The notes beneath the pieces were generated by a model. It did not search any database and was not told the origin of the DNA. It worked only from the letters and a program-made list of their open reading frames with translations. Below, in pieces: positions 1 through 7,200 of a stretch of DNA of 7,608 bases. This DNA comes from an uncultured Oscillibacter sp. (GTDB lineage: Bacteria; Bacillota; Clostridia; Oscillospirales; Oscillospiraceae): NCBI GenBank assembly GCA_905236835.1, contig CAJOQY010000244.1:1-7608 (forward strand), read 5' to 3'. How positions within the stretch are numbered: the first letter of the stretch is position 1; every line of letters starts with the position of its first letter. The position numbers and the translations under genes are program-made.

Positions 1-1797
1 ATCAAACGCGAAACCGTTTAAAGGCGGATCCGTCGAGGATAATAATAACTCCCAGTAAATATTATAATCACGATTCGGATCATGCTTTTTTAACAAATCC
101 CGGTTATGCCTCTGGGAATATAAATAAGCGACCAAGCGTCCGTTCTGTAAAAACGCTTCGCTCGCGTCCGGCTCCGCGTTGTACGGCGTATTCGTTCCCG
201 CGATAATCCCGGTAATCCGGCATGGAATCTTCCAGACTTTCTCCGTCAAATGAGACAACGCAATCGCCCCGCTTCCGGCCCATCCAATATCCACGGCGGC
301 GGCGTGACGACAACCGGACAAAATATCCAGATAGTATTTCTTCGCGGCGTTATTTTCCGCGTCGTAAGCGTTTAATATTTTCTCAAAACGCGCAAGCAAA
401 AACTGTCTGATATTTTCCAGATTCCGCCCTGTCAATATTTCATCCGGCCCCGAAACCGCGCTGTTTTCGCGATTGAATTTTAATTCCGCTTCCAATTCCG
501 GAATTAAAAATTCCAGATCCATAGATCGCAATATCTCACGGATTTTGATTCCCTGTCCGGATTTGTGATCCAGAAAACGCCGGAAATAATCATGTTTATC
601 TTCTCCGGCCATCAGTTTTACCGCCGCTTTCCGTGACCAGCGGGCATAAACAGTCTCTTCCACCGGATATAAAATCGCGTATGCTTTTTGAAGCGTGTCG
701 CCGTCGCGGGATAAAAACAAAATCTTGTCAATTTTATGCGTATGACAATAATCATGAATAAACCGGCAATACCCCGTGACGAACAGTCCGCCGTATAAAT
801 AGCCGAATTCATAAAGCGGGCTGTAAGCGCGGGAGCCGTTATAAACGCGCGCGCTGACAATTCCCCGGTACGCGCTTCCCACAATAGGGGACAGATCAAA
901 CGGTCGATAACGAGTCATATAACGATCTGTCCGGGGATAAAGACAAGTATGAAATCCCGCTTTTCGCGCCATGATCCCGTCGCTGTATGGATGATCGCCG
1001 ACATGAACCGCGTTGACGTTTCCAATCGTTTTTCTGACTATATCAAATAATTCTCCGGTCGCCTTGCTCTTGCGATACTCACAGGATACGAAAATATCTT
1101 CATAACCTTGAAAACCCGCTTTTTCCAATATCTTTTGAATATCACGCGATGAAAGATACATATCCGTCGTCAGAATTATCCGCTTGCCGGACGCTTTTAA
1201 ATATTCCCAGACTTTTTTCATATACGGATTCGCGTAACAGAGCGAATATTCAATTTCTCGTTCCAGTTTAATCCCGCCCCGGACGCCGTTCCCGACTTCG
1301 TTTTCCAATTCCCGCCAGATTTCATCCAGCGTTACTTCCCTGTCTCCGAACGCCTTGAAACGCCGTTCGCGGGCCGCCTGTTCCGCCTGAACGCGCAGAT
1401 TTTTAAAATTCAAAATATCCAATCGCCCGCCGATGAGATAAAACAAATCCGTCGGATTTTCAAACGGACGAAATAAAAGCGTATCGAACACGTCAAACGA
1501 AATCACGTCATATAACATTAAATTTTCAGCGAACCGCATAGCGTCGGGACGCCGTTTGAAATCCCGCTCGGATTCGCTCTCCCGAATGGGAAGCCGTTTG
1601 CTTTCATACGCTTTCAACTCCGGCAACCGGTCTAAATATCGCAAAAACAGGAAATAATAACAAAAATTCAACCATAAGAGATAAATCCATGAGAGAATTT
1701 TCCCAAATCCGGATAATTTTTTATCATGAAATTTATGATAGCGAAACGCGATTCCGCTGTGCCTGTTGACCAGAAAATTATAAATTCTCATTCTCAT
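1..1797 (-). CDS. HAD-superfamily hydrolase of polysaccharide loci, COG5610-like (partial, 599 residues seen, C-terminus missing)
   Basis: The reading frame is open from ATG at 1797 to base 1 (599 codons) and continues outside the window. Residues 34-55 are strongly hydrophobic and aromatic, flanked by basic residues, so a membrane anchor or re-entrant helix is likely. Residues about 95-290 carry all HAD motifs: DVFDT 102-106 (nucleophile Asp102, acid Asp105), Thr211 followed by DMYLS, Lys245 in KATGELF, and GDHPYSD 267-273. The insert EVTLDEIW (154-161) is typical of this family. Residues about 325-599 form a second unit with FLSRDGDTL at 361-369 and VDIGWAGSG at 502-510, a pairing I recall from COG5610-type proteins near glycosyltransferases. 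The biochemical role is not known; a sugar-phosphate or lipid-linked phosphatase role is only inference. An in-frame stop at 1806-1804 rules out an upstream start. It sits 18 bases after the fusion enzyme, with only a weak ribosome site (CGAGA). A second ATG at 1791 is possible. Confidence 0.85.
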   Translation of the reverse strand, partial: MRMRIYNFLVNRHSGIAFRYHKFHDKKLSGFGKILSWIYLLWLNFCYYFLFLRYLDRLPELKAYESKRLPIRESESERDFKRRPDAMRFAENLMLYDVISFDVFDTLLFRPFENPTDLFYLIGGRLDILNFKNLRVQAEQAARERRFKAFGDREVTLDEIWRELENEVGNGVRGGIKLEREIEYSLCYANPYMKKVWEYLKASGKRIILTTDMYLSSRDIQKILEKAGFQGYEDIFVSCEYRKSKATGELFDIVRKTIGNVNAVHVGDHPYSDGIMARKAGFHTCLYPRTDRYMTRYRPFDLSPIVGSAYRGIVSARVYNGSRAYSPLYEFGYLYGGLFVTGYCRFIHDYCHTHKIDKILFLSRDGDTLQKAYAILYPVEETVYARWSRKAAVKLMAGEDKHDYFRRFLDHKSGQGIKIREILRSMDLEFLIPELEAELKFNRENSAVSGPDEILTGRNLENIRQFLLARFEKILNAYDAENNAAKKYYLDILSGCRHAAAVDIGWAGSGAIALSHLTEKVWKIPCRITGIIAGTNTPYNAEPDASEAFLQNGRLVAYLYSQRHNRDLLKKHDPNRDYNIYWELLLSSTDPPLNGFAFD

Positions 1798-1815
1798 AAT
1801 GATTTAATCTCGTTT

Positions 1816-3123
1816 TTACGACGCGTTTTCTCCCGCGCGGACGCATTGTTTCACGCAATCCAACAGATCAGACCCGTAAAAATCCGCTTTTTCCGTGATA
1901 GACCCCAGATCGCCGATCAAGGCCGTTCCGCACCCAGCCGCTTTCCCCGCCATAATATCATTTTGACTGTCGCCAATCATCCATGATTTTTTTAAATCAA
2001 TATTAAAATCACGCGCCGCTTGCGATATTAATCCCGGTTTCGGCTTGCGGCATTCGCACTCAAATTTTAATTCCGCGATTTCTCCGGCGAATCCCTTGTG
2101 CGGATGATGAGGACAAAAATATATTTTATCCAAAAACGCGCCGTCTCTTCCCAGAAGCGTTTCCATTTTATTATGAACCTCTTCCAGTTGCTCAAACGTC
2201 ATCTCCCCGCGTGCGATAACAGGCTGATTAGTAATCACAATCGCGAGATAGCCCGCCTGATGAATCAGACGAATCGCTTCCGACGCGGTATCCGTTAATG
2301 CAAAATCATCAATATTTCTTAAAAAACCGACATATTGATTAATCGTTCCATCCCGATCCAGAAAAATCGCCTTTTGTTTATTTTTTAAATTCCGGCGGGA
2401 TACAAGTCCGGCGCGTAAATCCGCGCTGACTTGCTCGTAACGCTCCGGCGTTCCCATGTCTTTCACATATTCCGGGCTGTCATAGGCGTATACATCGCCG
2501 GAGGCAATCAAATTCTTGAGAATATCCCGATCTAAATCTAATTTACGCCGTTCCTGAAACAATCCGAAAGCGCGGCAGGCGTCGAATACGCCGGGGGATA
2601 TTACATGAATCCCCGCGTTTACGCGGTTTTTATACCATCCCCGTTCGTCCTCTTTCGCGATCCATTTGATAACCCGCATATCAGAATCCGCCATGACAAT
2701 GCCGCTGTCATACGGATGATCGTTCGGGTGCGTAAAAAGCGTGACAAGTCCCCCATAACGCTTGTGCGCCCGGATCAAGCGATCCAAATCAATATCCGCG
2801 ATAATATCGCCGAGGATTAAAATAAAATCTTCTTTTAAGCGATCCCGCAGATCATATAACGCGCCCGCCGTCCCCAGCGGCTCGGATTCGATATAATATT
2901 CAATACGCGTCCCGAATCGGGAACCGTCCCCGAAATAATGGATAATTTTATCCGACAAATATCCCGTTACGAATATAAAATCTTTATATCCCTGTTCGCG
3001 GAAGATCTCAAGCTGATATTCCAGAACCGGTTTCCCGTTGACGGGGATCATCGGCTTCGGAAGTTCAGAATTAATTTTCTCAATTCTTGTCCCTCTGCCG
3101 CCCGCCATTACGACAATCTTCAT
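1816..3123 (-). CDS. Fused HddC-like nucleotidyltransferase and GmhB-like HAD phosphatase (GDP-heptose synthesis, 435 aa)
   Basis: Likely bifunctional cytoplasmic enzyme making GDP-D-glycero-alpha-D-manno-heptose. Residues 1 to about 238 are a sugar-1-phosphate nucleotidyltransferase: AGGRGTR 7-13, LPKP 21-24 with Lys23, and LGD 104-106 with the presumed metal ligand Asp106. NAG 169-171 and VKDMGTPERY 220-229 follow. Residues about 250-430 are a histidinol-phosphatase/GmhB-type HAD phosphatase: DRDGT 256-260 (nucleophile Asp256, acid Asp258), TNQ 298-300, Zn-type ligands Cys337, His339, Cys356 and Cys358, RKPKPG 359-364, and GDSQND 384-389. In the known pathway the phosphatase removes the 7-phosphate from heptose 1,7-bisphosphate and the guanylyltransferase then activates heptose 1-phosphate, so consecutive steps are joined. 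An in-frame ATG seven codons upstream (3144) exists. The 3123 start is preferred because it begins directly with the fold, sits in an ATGA overlap and has GGAGAA eight bases upstream. Fusions of this layout are known. The exact sugar is inferred. GmhA and HddA are not in the window. Confidence 0.88.
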   Translation of the reverse strand: MKIVVMAGGRGTRIEKINSELPKPMIPVNGKPVLEYQLEIFREQGYKDFIFVTGYLSDKIIHYFGDGSRFGTRIEYYIESEPLGTAGALYDLRDRLKEDFILILGDIIADIDLDRLIRAHKRYGGLVTLFTHPNDHPYDSGIVMADSDMRVIKWIAKEDERGWYKNRVNAGIHVISPGVFDACRAFGLFQERRKLDLDRDILKNLIASGDVYAYDSPEYVKDMGTPERYEQVSADLRAGLVSRRNLKNKQKAIFLDRDGTINQYVGFLRNIDDFALTDTASEAIRLIHQAGYLAIVITNQPVIARGEMTFEQLEEVHNKMETLLGRDGAFLDKIYFCPHHPHKGFAGEIAELKFECECRKPKPGLISQAARDFNIDLKKSWMIGDSQNDIMAGKAAGCGTALIGDLGSITEKADFYGSDLLDCVKQCVRAGENAS

Positions 3124-4253
3124 ATATTCGCTTCTCCAATCCATTCCGCTTTTTTATAATAATATTCATCCGCGTCCCGATCCTCGCCAATATCGCCGTC
3201 GCTCTCGAATATATCCAAAAATACGCTCTGACAGCTTTTGAAATCCTCTGGAGGCAGTCCCGCGAGATTTCGTCTCCATATTCTGCCGTATAAATTTTTC
3301 CACTCTCTTAGATTTCGCCCGTATTTTTCTGTTTTTCCGCTTTTGATTAAATAATCTTCCGCGCATTGAAACGCCTTTTGAATATCCAGAAGATTTTTTT
3401 TGACGCGCTCCCCTGTCTTGGCGCGTATAGACGACGCCGGATTCTCGATATAATAATAATCCGCCGGACGCGCGATCGCGAAAGTTTGAATCCGGGAAAA
3501 CCAGACCAGCGAATATAAAAAATCCTCCATCATCACAAGATGTCCGACTTGAAATCCGGACAGAATTTTCAGACAATCCCGCAATATATCCGCTTTATAT
3601 AATTTATTCCAGACGACATGAAAATGATAACACCGCCCCTCTTGATTCCAAAACAGGGATTCAAGATTTAATTCCGCCGCGTTTTTATAATTATAATCCT
3701 CATCCGGCGGATACGGAAATACGGCGCAGCGCGTCTGAATATATCTTTTCCCGTCAAATGTCTGATTCACAACCCGTCCGACCGCGATGTCCGCGCGTTC
3801 TCTTGACGCCGTAGAATATAAATTATCAAAATAATCATCCGAGACAAGATCATCGCTGTCCAAAAATCCGATATATTCCCCTTGCGCCGCCTGAATGCCC
3901 GCCATGCGGGCATGAAAAAGCCCTTTATTTTCTCCCAATCGAATCAGGCGAAAATTATCATAAAAACAAGATTTTTGAAAGCGTTTGACAATCAACGGGC
4001 TTTTGTCCGTCGATCCGTCGTCGACGCATATAATCTCATGCGGAACGCCGACGCTGTTGACAACGCAACGCAGACAGCGTTCCATCGTCGCGGCGGAATT
4101 ATAAAACGGAATAATAATAGATACTTTCGGACGCGTGTTTTTATATTTATAAATTTTATAAAAAATAAAACAACGGATTTGAGAGATAATTTTCTTGAAA
4201 CAACGGCGTTTACGCCGGAGGAATTTCCCCAGAAAGCGCAAGCGATATATCAT
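3120..4253 (-). CDS. Family-2 glycosyltransferase with basic N-terminal extension (377 aa)
   Basis: Predicted inverting sugar transferase acting on a lipid-linked or growing glycan at the inner membrane face. A GT-A domain begins at residue 43 (KVSIIIPFYN). It shows the nucleotide-binding motif DDGSTD at 78-83, the NKG..HARM segment at 109-117, the metal motif DSDD at 132-135, a WNKLY segment at 215-219 seen in many capsule-type GT2 enzymes, and a probable catalytic-base region EDFLYS at 243-248. Residues 1-43 contain about 16 Lys/Arg and no acidic residue, mixed with aromatic and aliphatic residues, which suggests membrane-surface attachment. The start is chosen because a strong purine-rich site (GGGGGAGAG) ends eight bases upstream and because no other Met precedes the GT domain. 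The gene begins inside the last 44 bases of the upstream transferase and ends in an ATGA overlap with the next gene, so translation is probably coupled. The sugar specificity is unknown. Confidence 0.92.
   Translation of the reverse strand: MIYRLRFLGKFLRRKRRCFKKIISQIRCFIFYKIYKYKNTRPKVSIIIPFYNSAATMERCLRCVVNSVGVPHEIICVDDGSTDKSPLIVKRFQKSCFYDNFRLIRLGENKGLFHARMAGIQAAQGEYIGFLDSDDLVSDDYFDNLYSTASRERADIAVGRVVNQTFDGKRYIQTRCAVFPYPPDEDYNYKNAAELNLESLFWNQEGRCYHFHVVWNKLYKADILRDCLKILSGFQVGHLVMMEDFLYSLVWFSRIQTFAIARPADYYYIENPASSIRAKTGERVKKNLLDIQKAFQCAEDYLIKSGKTEKYGRNLREWKNLYGRIWRRNLAGLPPEDFKSCQSVFLDIFESDGDIGEDRDADEYYYKKAEWIGEANI
3132..3137 (-). promoter_or_regulatory. Ribosome binding site of the heptose fusion gene
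   Basis: GGAGAA on the minus strand ends eight bases before the ATG at 3123. It lies inside the last codons of the upstream glycosyltransferase. It favours the 3123 start over the in-frame ATG at 3144, which lies upstream of this site. Confidence 0.75.
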
Positions 4254-7200
4254 TTTTTACTCTCTCCCCCGCGAGACCGTCCAGCATGGGAACGCAGGAT
4301 GTCAAAGCCGCCTCGCGTTTTTGCCTCAAGTAATCTTTGCCGTCCGCGCATAGATTTAAAAAGCGCGTCATATCATCCGCTGTCGATCCCTGATAATAAC
4401 TCTCAATCAAAGGACGAATCGCCTCTGTGAGCGGCTCGTCATGGGACGCGTTGCGCATATACAGAACCGGGACGCGCCGCGCGCCGGCCTCCACCATCAC
4501 CGCGCTTCGATCCGCAATAATAAAATCCGCGGCGGCCAGCGCGTTTCGATAATCATCCGCGTACTCGATATATATATTTTTCCGTGATTCTAAAACCGCC
4601 ATCAAGTCATTTATCATACGCGCGTCGCCGCCCCATAACTTTTTCTCAAAAAATTTCGGGTGCGGCATGAAAATAAAATAAAAATCCGGATATTGATCCA
4701 AATCTTCAGCGAAGCGCAGATATTCCGCGCTGTCCGGCGTGACCATGACATTTTTCCCGTCGATTTCCATCCGTTTTGGAAAATGGACTTTCCACAAAAC
4801 AATCTTTCGACCGTTGGCGCGTTTCCGGAGCGCGGCGGTTTCCGGCGTCGTGACTTTTGACGCGTAAAAATCAAAACGCGGCGTCCCAAGTGCGCGGATC
4901 GCTTTTCGATTGGCGCAATATTTTTTATAATCCCGTTTCATGACATCCGAAAACGTGTAAATCCGCCAAGCGTTCAGGATCACGTCCTCCTCAAAATGCA
5001 GGCGGCGCGACTCAGCCGTATCTGAGATTTCAACGCCGTATGGAATATAAATAATTCGATACCCCTGCGCCCGGAACACGCTTGATCTATGCGCCGGGGC
5101 GCGGTGCCATCGGTCATACGGCGTCTGCATAATCATCGCGTGGGGACGGAATTTTTCCAGATCAAACTCCTCAAAACGGATATAGGGCAAATTCTTTTCT
5201 CTCAAAAAATCCTCAGCCGTCCGCATTTGGGATTCTTCCACGCCGGATTCGTCCAATAATAATAATCTAATATCAAAACGCGGGTCATTTACGCAGGATT
5301 GATAAAAACTCTCCCATGACGGCCAAAAAGACGCCGCCTGAAATAAAAACGCCAGTCTTACGCGTTCCCCAGCCTGATACGGGATATAATTATTTTCGCC
5401 GCCCTGTTCCAGCAATTCATAGCGCAAATAACGATTTTCCGTTTCCAGCGCGTCAATACGCCGTTCCAGTCTTAAATATCTCTCCCATGTCCAGTATTTG
5501 ATTTTATCATTCCGCTCATTGGCGCTGGCCCGTATCACGCCGTTGATATGCTCAATACTCTTGCCGTGCAAATGCAATATAATCTTTTGCGCCGCTTTCA
5601 AAGGCGATAACAGAATTTTACGGATTCTTTTACCCGCGCGCGGCTTCCATGTGAGAAAAGCGAAAATATCACGCGGACGGACAGGCTGTGACCAGAAAAT
5701 CCCGTCATTCGCCCATCGCCATTTTCTGATTAAAACATCAAGCAAATAAAACGCGTGATAATAACGCTTTTTTCCGTTCGCCGCCAAAATTCGCGTCAAA
5801 ATATCATGTAAATTAATCAGCGCGTTCTCCCGTTCCGCGCCGGAAAGACCCCCGCAGGGATTGTGATAGCTTCCCAACAGCCATTTTTGATCCTCTGGAA
5901 TATTTAAATTTAAATTTTCCCGAAGCTGACGCGCCGTAATTTCGCACATTTCCTCGTGAATCCGCCCGCTCTTTCTGACGCTGATATTATCAGCCCCGGC
6001 CCGATAACTCCCGTAGACTTTCGGGATCGTGGCGAATTTCGTCACGCGGATGAAACGCGTCCACAACTCAAAATCCTCAATCGCGGATTGTTCGTCATAT
6101 AAACAGCCTGTTTTTTCCAGAAATTCCCGGCGTATCATAACGGTTGAGTGAGTAGCGTCGCAGAAAAATAAAAACCGCGCTTTCAATTCCTCATGCGATT
6201 TCGCCGGGGCGTGTATCTCGTTTTCGATTTTCACGCCCGACGCGCCGAAATAACGCTGATAAAATTGGGAAAAGCCGATTTTCGGACGCGCTTCCATAAA
6301 CGCCGTCTGCGTCGAGAAGCGGCGCGGGTCTGATAGATCATCCGCGTCCATTCGGGCGATATATTTCCCGCGCGCCATGTGAATCCCCGCGTTCAGAGTA
6401 GCCGCGAGACCAAGACGCGCCGGATTTTCAATTACCCGGACTCTAAAATCAAACAGCGCGTAAAATTTCGCCAGTTCCGCGCTCCCGTCCGCGTTTCCGG
6501 CCTCGCATAAAATCAAAAACTCAAAACGCGGGAAATCCTGCGCCAAAACGCTGTCAATCGCCTCACGGATTGTCCGCGCCGCGCCGCGTACCGGCATAAT
6601 GACGGATATAAAAGGCGGCTCTTCTTTATTTATATTATTTATATTTATATTACGCGCGTCATGGATCATCGCGTCCGACTCCGTTTTCGCGTAAGAAATC
6701 CCGCAGCAGTCGCAGACCCAGTTCCAGCGCTTCCATAAAATCCGGTCAAACGCGTCCGGATCAATCAAACGCCTTTCCCGATTCCCGTCGCGCAACGCGG
6801 TTAATACCCTGAAAGAATTTCGCAAGAATTCCGCTCTATGCTTCCGGGCGTACTCGTCCGGTCGGCTCCGCCATCCGGACGCCAAAATCAATTCCTCATC
6901 CGATAGGGAAACGCCGAATTGTTTCCAGACTTCCGCGCTGACGCACCGGGATGCGTCTTGCAGACGCTCCCCCTTTTCAATCGAAATATTATCAAAGCCC
7001 CAGCGATGATCCGCCAGCGCCTCCGGCAGATTGACCAGTTTTTTCTCAAACATGATCTTTGTCCAAAGCGCGTAATCCTCGCACAGGCTGTTCTCGTCAT
7101 AAAAATAACCGCTGTCTAAAAATTCCCGCCGACGAAACATCACCGTGCAATGGCTGATCTCACAGCCGAACAGCATGGCCGCTTTTAATTCTTCCCGTTC

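Noticed and set aside
618..899. Minus-strand 93-codon frame that could suggest a frameshifted gene
   Set aside because: The main frame from 1797 to 1 is uninterrupted through this region and carries the family motifs, so this is a shadow and not a frameshift product.
1798..1815. The 18-base gap as a possible terminator or promoter
   Set aside because: It is too short for a hairpin plus U-tract, and I see no paired -35/-10 elements; it is a normal intra-operon spacer.
3124..3144. Alternative upstream ATG for the heptose fusion gene, adding seven residues
   Set aside because: The extra residues precede the canonical MKIVVMAGG start, and the GGAGAA ribosome site lies downstream of that ATG, so it supports 3123.
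3166..3576. Minus-strand 136-codon frame inside the 377-residue glycosyltransferase
   Set aside because: It is a shifted frame of the same strand within a gene that has intact motifs, with no separate ribosome site and a low-complexity Arg/Ser/Gly composition.
3882..4430. Plus-strand open frame of 182 codons across the junction of the two glycosyltransferase genes
   Set aside because: It is antisense to two clear GT2 genes, shows no recognisable domain, and has an Arg/Asn-rich composition typical of the complement of this codon usage.
5899..5917. TTTAAATTTAAATTT tract in the second GT2 domain as a phase-variable repeat
   Set aside because: Only two to three short units are present, encoding an ordinary NLNLN stretch; too short to claim as a contingency locus.
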